Shown here piece by piece: positions 7,564 through 15,099 of a DNA stretch of 64,000 nucleotides (within the stretch, counting starts at the first letter, position 1; each line of letters begins with the position of its first letter). The notes beneath the pieces were generated by a model. It worked only from the letters and a program-made list of their open reading frames with translations. It did not search any database and was not told the DNA's origin. Origin of the DNA: Cloacibacterium normanense (GTDB lineage Bacteria; Bacteroidota; Bacteroidia; Flavobacteriales; Weeksellaceae); the NCBI RefSeq assembly GCF_003860565.1, contig NZ_CP034157.1:930001-994000 (forward strand). Reading direction: 5' to 3'. The position numbers and the translations under genes were made by a program.

Positions 7564-8736
7564 TTAAATATTTTCTTTATAATCAGAAATTGTGACTTTC
7601 TTTTTAGCTAAAAGTTTCAGTAAAAAGTAACCAGAAAATCCAGAAATAGCAGAAGCTACCAAAATCGCAAATTTAGCTTCGTCTTGTATTTCGGTGTGTC
7701 CTTTGTAAGAAAGCAACGCGATGAAAATAGACATGGTAAAACCAATTCCTGCTAATAAACCTGCACCAATCATTTGAGACCAATTGCTTTTTTTAGGTAA
7801 ATCGCTTAGTTTTAATTTGATGGCAATGAAGGAAAAAAGATTGATTCCTACTACCTTTCCTAGAACTAAACCTAGAATAATTCCGTAGCCGAAATTGCTA
7901 AATAATCCCTCTATCATTCCGCTTTTAAACTGAATATTAGTATTCGCTAATGCGAAAATCGGCATGATGAAATAATTAACAGGTAAGTGTAATTTTTCTT
8001 CTAATTTTTCTAAAGGCGAGATTTCTGTAGTGCTTTCATTTGTAGGAATTGTAAATGCCAATAAAACCCCTGCGATAGTAGCATGAATGCCACTGTGATG
8101 CATAAAATGCCATAAAAATAATCCTGGAATGATGTAGAAAATATGTTTTTTAACTTTGAAAAAATTTAAAAGAATTAAAAGAAGTAAAACTGCACCACTC
8201 AAAGCTAAATATGTGAATTCTAATTTCTCTGTATAAAAAATCGCAATCACAACAATTGCTCCCAAATCGTCTACAATAGCTAGAGCAGTAAGGAAAATTT
8301 TAACAGAAGCGGGAACTCTTTTCCCCAGCATTGAAATAATAGCGAGAGAAAAGGCAATATCTGTTGCCATAGGAATTCCCCAACCATTTTGGTATTCTGT
8401 TCCGTAATTAAAAAATACGAAGATTAATGCAGGAACAACCATTCCACCAATTGCTGCAAAAATAGGAAGAGATGCGTTTTTAAGGCTAGAAAGTTCTCCT
8501 TCTATGAGTTCACGTTTAATTTCTAAACCTACCAATAAGAAGAAAATTGCCATTAAACCATCATTAATCCAAAGACTTGTAGAATAAGGTCCAATTGGAT
8601 AATTTAACAGATTTTGAAAATCATCTCCTAAACTAGAGTTGGCAATCATTAATGAAACGATAACACAGATAATCAATAAATTTCCTGAAGATTGTGCTAT
8701 TTGGAAAAATTTTTTAAAATAATTGGTAATCAGCAT
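7564..8736 (-). CDS. nhaA: Na+/H+ antiporter NhaA
   Basis: Electrogenic sodium/proton antiporter of the inner membrane, maintaining pH and Na+ homeostasis. 390 residues, about 12 TM segments. Key residues are visible: adjacent aspartates D156-D157 in LAIVDDLGAI (equivalent to E. coli D163/D164, the ion site) and D126 in MATDIAFSL (equivalent to D133 in the unwound helix). LVGLEIKRELIEGEL is the classic conserved loop. Starts two bases after the stop of rsh, so it is almost certainly co-transcribed and perhaps translationally coupled with the stringent-response enzyme. Ends at a shared bidirectional terminator. Confidence 0.95.
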   Translation of the reverse strand: MLITNYFKKFFQIAQSSGNLLIICVIVSLMIANSSLGDDFQNLLNYPIGPYSTSLWINDGLMAIFFLLVGLEIKRELIEGELSSLKNASLPIFAAIGGMVVPALIFVFFNYGTEYQNGWGIPMATDIAFSLAIISMLGKRVPASVKIFLTALAIVDDLGAIVVIAIFYTEKLEFTYLALSGAVLLLLILLNFFKVKKHIFYIIPGLFLWHFMHHSGIHATIAGVLLAFTIPTNESTTEISPLEKLEEKLHLPVNYFIMPIFALANTNIQFKSGMIEGLFSNFGYGIILGLVLGKVVGINLFSFIAIKLKLSDLPKKSNWSQMIGAGLLAGIGFTMSIFIALLSYKGHTEIQDEAKFAILVASAISGFSGYFLLKLLAKKKVTISDYKENI

Positions 8737-8738
8737 AT

Positions 8739-10943
8739 TTATATTCTTTTTACTTGGGTTACACTCAGTACATTTCTGAGTTGTTTTAGTGTTTCTTCTA
8801 GTTGGCTTTTGTTTTTAACTTCTAGCGTGATGGTTCCTAAGAAAATACCGTCATTACTTTCGATAGAAATACTTTTCATATCAATATTCATGGCATTACT
8901 TATCACTTCAGTAATGTCATTAACCAATCCTTTTCTGTCGATTCCTTCGATTTGTATTCTCACTCTGCTGCTGTAACGTTGTTCATTAACCCATTTTGCA
9001 GGCATAACTCTATAATCGTAATTGGCTCTAAGGTTAATCGCATTAGGACAATTGTCATTATGAACTTTAATTCCGTCTGAAATCGTGATAAATCCAAAAA
9101 TTTTATCCCCTGGAATTACGGTACAACATTTGGCAAAGCTATAATTCAGTTTTTCTTCATCTTTACCGAAAACGATTAAGTCTAAATCTGAGGTTGGACT
9201 TTCTTCGTGAGCAGTATTGATGTTGGATGATTTTCTAAATCTCTGGAAGAAATTTTTCAGAGCACTTTTAGAATCGGCATATTTTTTTAAATCTGTTGTA
9301 TCATAAGTACCATCGTAGAATTTTAAAAATAAATCTTGAGAGGTTTTATGATTAAAAAATTTCTGAATATTATTCACTTCTTCCTCGGAAAAGTTAAGTT
9401 TTGCGTGTCTTAATTTTCTTTGGAAAATTTCTTTTCCTTCTGCAACTTGTCCGTTTTTTTCGGAGTTAAGCGCGGCTTTGATTCTAGATTTTGCTTTAGA
9501 AGTGATAACGATATCTAACCAATCTTGCTTTGGTTTTTGATTTTGAGAAGAAAGAATGTCTATTTGGTCACCGTTTTGCAAAACGTAAGAAATAGGAACC
9601 AGTTTTCCATTGATTTTTGCGCCTAAACATTTCATTCCCAAATCGGTGTGAACCGAAAACGCAAAATCCAGAGCTGTAGAACCCACTGGTAAAATTTTAA
9701 TTTCTCCTTTTGGTGTGAAAACAAAAACTTCTTTGGAATAAAGGTTAAGTTTAATATTATCCAAAAGTTCAGTGGTAGAAAGGTTTTGTTGTTGTTCGAT
9801 GACTTCTCTAATCTGAGAAACCCATTGTTCGAAGTTTCTATCGTCACTGTTTTGTTTGAAACCTTCTTTGTATTTATAATGGGCTGCAACACCTTTTTCA
9901 GCGATTTCGTCCATTCTTTCAGAACGAATTTGAACTTCAATCCATTTTTTGTCAGGACCTAAAACGGTCAAATGTAAACTTTCATAACCTGTAGAACGTG
10001 GATTGGTAATCCAGTCGCGCATTCTTTGTGGATTACTGTGGTATAAATCGGTAACGATGGAATAGATTTTCCAAGCGATGAATTTTTCGTTTTTAGCGTC
10101 TGATTTATAAATAATTCTAATTGCGTAATTGTCAAAAACCTCTTCAAAAGGTACGTTTTGCTTCAGCATTTTTCTATAAATAGAATTGATGGCTTTAGCT
10201 CTTCCTTTGATGGTAAAATTGAGATGCTCTTCTTTAAGTTGCTCCGAAACTTCTTTTTTGAACTCTTCTACATATTTCTCGCGATTATCTTTGGCAAGTT
10301 CTAATTTATTGGCAATGTCGTAATAAACATCTGGATTGTTGTATTTTAAAGATAAATCTTCAAGTTCTGATTTTATGTTATAAAGTCCTAATCTGTGAGC
10401 AAGAGGAGCGTAAATGTAAACCGTTTCTGAGGCGATTTTCTTTTGTTTATCATCTCTCATGCTTTCAAGAGTTCTCATATTGTGCAGTCTGTCTGCAATT
10501 TTGATGAGAATCACGCGGAAATCTTCGGAAAGCGTTAAAAGTAATTTTCTGTAATTTTCAGACTGAACCGAAATGTTTTGATGGTTCATTACCGAAATTT
10601 TAGTCAATCCGTTAACAATATTTGCTATTTTTTGACCAAAAATTTTCTTGATGTCTTCATAAGTATATTCAGAATCTTCAATCACGTCATGAAGCAATGC
10701 GCAAGCAATAGAAGTGGCTCCTAAACCGATTTCATTGGCAACAATTTTTGCCACTTCGATAGGGTGATAGATGTAAGGTTCGCCCGTTTTTCTTCTTTGG
10801 TCTTTGTGAGCGTCTAAAGCAATATCAAATGCTTTCCTGATGAGTTTATTCTGTTCTTCATCAAGAGTTCTGTACGTATTAGAGATTAAATCTTTATAGC
10901 GATACTGAATTTCTTTATTTTCTTTTTCTAAATCATAAACCAT
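8739..10943 (-). CDS. rsh: Bifunctional (p)ppGpp synthetase/hydrolase (RelA/SpoT homologue)
   Basis: Makes and degrades the alarmone (p)ppGpp. 734 residues with the full long-RSH order: HD hydrolase domain (about 30-185, metal-binding H85-D86 in CALLHDVIED), synthetase domain (about 240-350, with GYESLH and EVQIRSERMDEIAEKGVAAH), TGS (about 395-455, FTPKGEIKILPVGSTALDFA), a Cys-containing conserved region (FAKCCTVIPGDKIFGF) and a C-terminal ACT domain (about 660-734). Both catalytic halves look intact, so bifunctional. First gene of a two-gene unit with nhaA. A TATTTTCG sequence at 10965-10972 (minus) is a near-match to the -7 consensus 22 bp before the ATG. Confidence 0.95.
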   Translation of the reverse strand: MVYDLEKENKEIQYRYKDLISNTYRTLDEEQNKLIRKAFDIALDAHKDQRRKTGEPYIYHPIEVAKIVANEIGLGATSIACALLHDVIEDSEYTYEDIKKIFGQKIANIVNGLTKISVMNHQNISVQSENYRKLLLTLSEDFRVILIKIADRLHNMRTLESMRDDKQKKIASETVYIYAPLAHRLGLYNIKSELEDLSLKYNNPDVYYDIANKLELAKDNREKYVEEFKKEVSEQLKEEHLNFTIKGRAKAINSIYRKMLKQNVPFEEVFDNYAIRIIYKSDAKNEKFIAWKIYSIVTDLYHSNPQRMRDWITNPRSTGYESLHLTVLGPDKKWIEVQIRSERMDEIAEKGVAAHYKYKEGFKQNSDDRNFEQWVSQIREVIEQQQNLSTTELLDNIKLNLYSKEVFVFTPKGEIKILPVGSTALDFAFSVHTDLGMKCLGAKINGKLVPISYVLQNGDQIDILSSQNQKPKQDWLDIVITSKAKSRIKAALNSEKNGQVAEGKEIFQRKLRHAKLNFSEEEVNNIQKFFNHKTSQDLFLKFYDGTYDTTDLKKYADSKSALKNFFQRFRKSSNINTAHEESPTSDLDLIVFGKDEEKLNYSFAKCCTVIPGDKIFGFITISDGIKVHNDNCPNAINLRANYDYRVMPAKWVNEQRYSSRVRIQIEGIDRKGLVNDITEVISNAMNIDMKSISIESNDGIFLGTITLEVKNKSQLEETLKQLRNVLSVTQVKRI

Positions 10944-10972
10944 CTTTGAGCCTCTTTAATATTACGAAAATA

Positions 10973-10999
10973 CAAAAAAAAGCTTTAAGATAAAAGCTT
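10973..10999 (-). terminator. Terminator-like hairpin upstream of rsh
   Basis: Minus-strand stem AAGCTTTTA/TTAAAGCTT followed by eight T, lying between the stress-protein gene and rsh; second of two hairpins in this gap. Confidence 0.5.
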
Positions 11000-11015
11000 A
11001 ACTGTAAATCCTAAA

Positions 11016-11041
11016 AAGAAAACCCGAAAATAAATTTCGGG
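11016..11041 (-). terminator. Terminator of the 146-residue stress-protein gene
   Basis: Minus-strand stem CCCGAAA/TTTCGGG with a short loop followed by TTTTC TTTTT, 32 bp after the stop at 11074. Confidence 0.65.
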
Positions 11042-11073
11042 CTTCGTATGAAAAATTAATTTGATATGAAGAA

Positions 11074-11514
11074 TTATGTGTTTGAACTTACTTCAGAATT
11101 TATTCCTGTGCTCATTTCAGAATGAGAAGTTTTAATTTCTGGCATCGCGTAAATAAGCGCTTTTGCTTTTAGGGCAACTACTTTTTTAATGTAATCTAAA
11201 TCTACTGCTTCTGCAAAATCTACTTCGGGTAATTCATAAGTGTTTACTACTTTGTTTTCTCTGAAAGCGTCTTTTGCTAATTGTAATTCAGTGTCATTAT
11301 TAATCGCCACACTAGTTATCAAAGAATCTACAGCGGTAGCTTCTTGGTCTATGTCATCAGTGAATAGTTTGCTCCAAAAAGATTTTTCTACTGGTTTACT
11401 TTGGTTAAGGTAAACAATGTAATCAGAGTCTTTGAAACCTTTTTTTTCTAAACTTTCAGAAACTGCTTTTGCTTGGTCTTGGCTTCCGAAGAGCCCTACA
11501 ATTGTGTATGACAT
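11074..11514 (-). CDS. Hypothetical protein, possibly YflT/general-stress-17M-like
   Basis: 146 residues, acidic, with no signal peptide or TM segment. The N-terminus MSYTIVGLFGSQDQAKAVSE resembles the heat-induced stress protein YflT/general stress protein 17M-type domain (a beta-strand, then a helix that begins with a D/Q-A-x-A-V pattern, often annotated as helping sense or bind membranes). This is a weak, pattern-based resemblance. The C-terminal 40 residues (SEMSTGINSEVSSNT) are low-complexity. A TATATTTA sequence at 11548-11555 (minus) could be its -7 element. Monocistronic between a terminator and an AT-rich divergent region. Confidence 0.55.
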   Translation of the reverse strand: MSYTIVGLFGSQDQAKAVSESLEKKGFKDSDYIVYLNQSKPVEKSFWSKLFTDDIDQEATAVDSLITSVAINNDTELQLAKDAFRENKVVNTYELPEVDFAEAVDLDYIKKVVALKAKALIYAMPEIKTSHSEMSTGINSEVSSNT

Positions 11515-11729
11515 AATTTTAAAAATTTTAGTCGGTTAATTATGATTTAAATATACGCTAAAAAAATGATAATAAAATGTTAAAAAATAAAAATTTAATA
11601 TAAAATTGACAAAAATCATTTTTTATTTTATTAATTAAATAATTGTTTAATAAATTGACATTGCTAATAAATCATTTATTTCTTTGTTTTTTTAATTATT
11701 TAGGAGGAAGTAATCCATTTTATTTTCTT

Positions 11730-11737
11730 TATATTTG
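11730..11737 (+). promoter_or_regulatory. -7 promoter element TATATTTG, dacB
   Basis: TAnnTTTG match covering an in-frame TTG at 11735; excludes that TTG as a start and supports ATG 11756, 18 bp downstream. Confidence 0.55.
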
Positions 11738-11755
11738 AAAAAACAATTATTCTTT

Positions 11756-13105
11756 ATGAAGAAATTTTTTGCCTTTATAACGGTTTTTTGCTTGCAAATA
11801 TTTTATTCACAGTCGGTTACACAGAATTTAGATAAAGCAGTTCAGTCACTTTTGGCGTCTTCTCCTATGTATTCTGGGAATCTTTCTTTTTATGTAGCAA
11901 ATGAAAGCGGAAATTTTGTTTATGGATATCAAGGAAACAAAGGATTGTCTACCGCTTCTACCATGAAAATCTTTACAGCTGCAGCGGCTTTAGAGACTTT
12001 AGGAAAGAATTATCAATACAAAACTCAAATAGCCTTCGATAAAAATCTGTATATTTTTTCAAATGGAGATCCTACTTTGGGAAGTTGGCGATATGATGGT
12101 TATAAACCAGAACATTTTATTTCAAAAATCATAGAAACACTCAAGTCTAGAAATATCAAAGAAATTCCTGGAGATTTGGTTATAGATGATTCGTACTTTG
12201 ATTTTCAAAAAATTCCTGGAGGATGGCCTTATAATGACATTGGGAATTATTACGGAGCTGGAGTTTGGGGCGTAAATTGGAGAGAAAACCAATTTGACAT
12301 CAATACTTTTGGTAAAGATTTTAAAAATTTCAATATCAATTTAGAAGGTGTACATTTTGTGAATGATGCAAAAACAGAAGGAACTTCTGACAGAAGTATC
12401 ATTTTTACGACTCCTTATAATGATGTGGCGCATGTAACGGGCACGCTTCCTGCAAAAAATATAACGATTTCTGGAGCTACACCTAATCCACCAAAACAAT
12501 TGGCGCTAGAAATTGTGGCAGAATTAAATAAACAAAATATTGCTTTTAACGGAAAAATCATCATCAATTCTGAAAGATTAATTGAAGGTCAAAATCCTTT
12601 AGCATTTCCTAAAAATAAAGTGATTTTAGAATATTTGTCGCCTACTTTAGATAAAATGGTCTTTTGGTTTCTGAAAAAAAGCATCAATCTCTACGGGGAA
12701 ACTTTTGTGAAAACTATGGCTAAAGAAAAAACAGGAAATTCATCTTTTGAAATTGGAATGAAATACCTTAAAAATTTCTGGAAACAACGTGGAATAGATG
12801 AGAGAATGATTAATTTTGTAGATGGAAGTGGATTGTCTCCGCAAAATTATGCTTCAACGAGAGCCGAAGTTTTAGCTTTGATTTGGGCAAAAAAACAACC
12901 TTGGTTTTCTGAATATTTTGAAGGATTTCCAGTGCAAGGAAATGGTATGAAAATGAAAAGCGGAAGTATAAAAGATTGCAGAGCTTTTGCAGGTTATCAT
13001 ACTTCTAAATCTGGTCAAAAATATGTTTTTGCAATTATTATGAATAATTATCAAGCCAATGATTTGAGTGATGCGCTGTATAAAGTTTTGAATCACTTGA
13101 AATAA
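11756..13105 (+). CDS. dacB: D-alanyl-D-alanine carboxypeptidase/endopeptidase, PBP4 (DacB) family
   Basis: Periplasmic peptidoglycan-trimming enzyme, MEROPS S13. 449 residues from ATG 11756, with a signal peptide ending about residue 18 (FCLQIFYSQS). Active-site motifs: S68-T-M-K71 (SxxK nucleophile), DGSGLSPQNY (second motif) and KSGS in MKMKSGSIKDCRAFAGY (third, KTG-type). The large insert between motif one and two (residues about 85-300) is characteristic of the PBP4 class. Followed 32 bp later by a histidine kinase on the same strand, possibly one transcription unit, which would link envelope remodelling with signalling; this is inference. Confidence 0.9.
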   Translation: MKKFFAFITVFCLQIFYSQSVTQNLDKAVQSLLASSPMYSGNLSFYVANESGNFVYGYQGNKGLSTASTMKIFTAAAALETLGKNYQYKTQIAFDKNLYIFSNGDPTLGSWRYDGYKPEHFISKIIETLKSRNIKEIPGDLVIDDSYFDFQKIPGGWPYNDIGNYYGAGVWGVNWRENQFDINTFGKDFKNFNINLEGVHFVNDAKTEGTSDRSIIFTTPYNDVAHVTGTLPAKNITISGATPNPPKQLALEIVAELNKQNIAFNGKIIINSERLIEGQNPLAFPKNKVILEYLSPTLDKMVFWFLKKSINLYGETFVKTMAKEKTGNSSFEIGMKYLKNFWKQRGIDERMINFVDGSGLSPQNYASTRAEVLALIWAKKQPWFSEYFEGFPVQGNGMKMKSGSIKDCRAFAGYHTSKSGQKYVFAIIMNNYQANDLSDALYKVLNHLK

Positions 13106-13137
13106 TTCTGAAAAATTAAATTTTAAATTATAAATTC

Positions 13138-14289
13138 TTGAGAAACAACTTTATTTCTAAGATAAACAACTGGTTTGTGTTTGTGCTATTAACGATAATA
13201 GTTGCAGGATTGGCTGTTTCTTCTAATTTCTTAATCAATCATCTTAGGAAAAAAGAAACCGACAGGATAAAATCGCTTGCTACTGCGGTAAAATATCTTC
13301 AAGACAATAATGTAGATTCTCGATTGAATGACTTGTCACTCAATGTTATCGACGAAAATAAAGACATTCCCATCATTATTACCGATAAAAATAGAAATCT
13401 GATTGAAAGTAAAAACATCGACGAAGAAATCTTAAACAATCCCGAAAAACTGAAACAGAAAATAGACGAAATGGATGATAAATATCCTCCATTTGAAATT
13501 CAGTTGCCCAATTTTAATAACCAATTCGTGTTTTACGACAACTCAGATTTACTCAATTATTTGCGTTATTATCCTTATGCATTAGGTTTGTTTATTGGCT
13601 TGTATCTTTTATTTTCTTTTTGGTTTTTGCGCACCATCAAAAAATCAGATGAATCCATGTTGTGGGCTGGTTTAGCTAAAGAAACTGCTCACCAAATCGG
13701 AACTCCGCTTTCTTCTATGATTGGTTGGGTAGAAGTGATGAAACTCGATGCCAATAGAAATGACGATGGTTTACGGGAAATCAATAAAGATATCAATCGT
13801 TTAAAAACCATTTCTGAGCGTTTTTCGAAAATTGGTTCGGTTCCAGAATTGAATGACTTGAATTTAAAGGAAACGGTTCAACAAAACTTTGATTATTTGA
13901 AATCTAGAATTTCCAGAAAAGTGAATTTTGAACTCAAAGTTCCCGCAAGAGAAATATTGATTCCTCACAATAGAATTTTGATGAGTTGGGTGATTGAAAA
14001 CCTTGTGAAAAATGCGGTAGATGCGATGAGAGGAGAGGGAAAACTGGAAATTTCTCTTTATTCTAAAAATAATTACGTTTTAATAGATGTAAAAGATTCT
14101 GGCTCTGGAATGACCAATACGCAAATGAGAAGTGCTTTCAAGCCAGGTTATTCTACTAAAAAAAGAGGTTGGGGTCTCGGTTTGTCTTTGGCAAAACGTG
14201 TCATCAACGAATATCACAATGGTGACATCAAAATAGCAGAATCCGAAGTAGGAAAGGGAACTACTTTTAGAATTGTGCTGAAAGCGTAG
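13138..14289 (+). CDS. Sensor histidine kinase
   Basis: Membrane-bound kinase of 383 residues, TTG start (no in-frame ATG before the first TM). TM1 at about residues 11-33 and TM2 at about 147-166 flank a roughly 110-residue periplasmic sensor. The H-box AKETAHQIGTPLSSMIGW has H185. The ATPase domain has N-box ENLVKNAVDAM, G1 DSGSGM, and G2 GWGLGLSLAKRV. The H-box with HQIGTPL rather than HELRTPL is the form found in many Bacteroidota kinases. No response regulator gene is adjacent, so the partner is encoded elsewhere; the sigma-54 regulator at 16.8 kb is a candidate but not in the same operon. Confidence 0.88.
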   Translation: MRNNFISKINNWFVFVLLTIIVAGLAVSSNFLINHLRKKETDRIKSLATAVKYLQDNNVDSRLNDLSLNVIDENKDIPIIITDKNRNLIESKNIDEEILNNPEKLKQKIDEMDDKYPPFEIQLPNFNNQFVFYDNSDLLNYLRYYPYALGLFIGLYLLFSFWFLRTIKKSDESMLWAGLAKETAHQIGTPLSSMIGWVEVMKLDANRNDDGLREINKDINRLKTISERFSKIGSVPELNDLNLKETVQQNFDYLKSRISRKVNFELKVPAREILIPHNRILMSWVIENLVKNAVDAMRGEGKLEISLYSKNNYVLIDVKDSGSGMTNTQMRSAFKPGYSTKKRGWGLGLSLAKRVINEYHNGDIKIAESEVGKGTTFRIVLKA

Positions 14290-14296
14290 AATTTTT

Positions 14297-14328
14297 GTTT
14301 CAAGTTTCGGGTTTCACGTTCCGAGTTT
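14297..14328 (+). repeat. Heptamer array, consensus GTTTCRN
   Basis: Four and a half 7-bp units beginning right after the histidine kinase stop: GTTTCAA, GTTTCGG, GTTTCAC, GTTCCGA, GTTT. The unit differs in the last two positions, so this is a degenerate tandem array rather than simple slippage. Confidence 0.7.
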
Positions 14329-14343
14329 ATTGTACTAATTTAT

Positions 14344-14415
14344 AATTCCGTAGGAATTGAAGGTTTGTAGAAAATTTGCAAAAAGAAAATAAGTTCGGCT
14401 CCGTTAGGAGCCGAA
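14344..14415. repeat. Two palindromes of the CCGTAGG family
   Basis: First copy AATTCCGTAGGAATT (14344-14358), second copy with 9-bp arms TTCGGCTCC/GGAGCCGAA around GTTA (14394-14415). Both are followed by GAAGGTTT and then TAGAAA, so they are homologous beyond the palindrome while the arms differ but stay complementary. The second copy is also the nearest hairpin 3' of the LRR-like gene on the minus strand, followed there by a T-rich stretch, so it may double as that gene's terminator. Confidence 0.7.
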
Positions 14416-14419
14416 GGTT

Positions 14420-15088
14420 TTAGAAATCATATCTAAAGGTAAAGAAATCATCTTTAAATTCATTAATAATTTTTAAATCAGTTTTCTTTTCATTAAGTAT
14501 TTTTTCTATTTCTTCAGTTTTATGACTATAATGTCTCTTATTTAAAAATCCTACAGATTTAATTTTTTTATGTTTTATTATAGGATTTAAGTCACCGCTT
14601 TTAATATTGGTATTGACAAATCTAAAATCAATTAAATCTGGAAGGTTTTCTAAAAAATCAAGATTTTCTATTTCTCCGCAGTTATTTAATGAAAGTACTT
14701 TTAAATTTTTCAGTTCAATTAGCTCTGTTTTAAATGTAAATTTTTTTGATTGATTTACATGTAAAATTTGAAGACTATTTTTTAATTTAGAAATTCCAAA
14801 ATCTGTTAACAATTTTGTGCAATAGTGTAAATCTAATCTTTTTATTGTTTGAATATTTTGAAATGTTTCAAAATTTTTTAAACTAGATGAATTTAATTCA
14901 AGATATTTAATGTTCTTATAATCTATTAAATCATTTAGATTTTTTTCTTTCATGTACCAAAAAATGAAATATTCGGAATTAAAAGGGTTATCATTGTTAG
15001 ATAAAAGTTGATTTTTTTTATAATCCTTACTAAATAATAGATTATTTTCAATTTTATCAAACCAAATTGTATTGAATCTCCAATCCAT
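14420..15088 (-). CDS. Hypothetical protein with leucine-rich-repeat-like units
   Basis: 222 residues, no signal peptide. Repeated segments of the form NIKYLELNSSSLKNF, TIKRLDLHYCTKLL, NLKVLSLNNCGEIENL, PDLIDFRFVNTNI resemble LRR units (LxxLxLxxCxxL), about five of them between residues 55 and 175. The base composition is more AT-rich and the codon use looser than in flanking genes, as is common in fast-evolving proteins. It begins 11 bp after the M1 peptidase stop on the same strand and may be co-transcribed. Such proteins mediate protein-protein contacts; no function can be assigned. Confidence 0.65.
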   Translation of the reverse strand: MDWRFNTIWFDKIENNLLFSKDYKKNQLLSNNDNPFNSEYFIFWYMKEKNLNDLIDYKNIKYLELNSSSLKNFETFQNIQTIKRLDLHYCTKLLTDFGISKLKNSLQILHVNQSKKFTFKTELIELKNLKVLSLNNCGEIENLDFLENLPDLIDFRFVNTNIKSGDLNPIIKHKKIKSVGFLNKRHYSHKTEEIEKILNEKKTDLKIINEFKDDFFTFRYDF

Positions 15089-15099
15089 GTCAAGTAGTT

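Noticed and set aside
11701-11707. TAGGAGG as ribosome binding site for dacB
   Set aside because: It is about 50 bp upstream of the chosen ATG and upstream of the -7 element, so it is not in the transcript; Bacteroidota rarely rely on such sites.
11735-11755. TTG start for dacB adding seven residues
   Set aside because: It overlaps the promoter -7 element; ATG 11756 opens the signal peptide.
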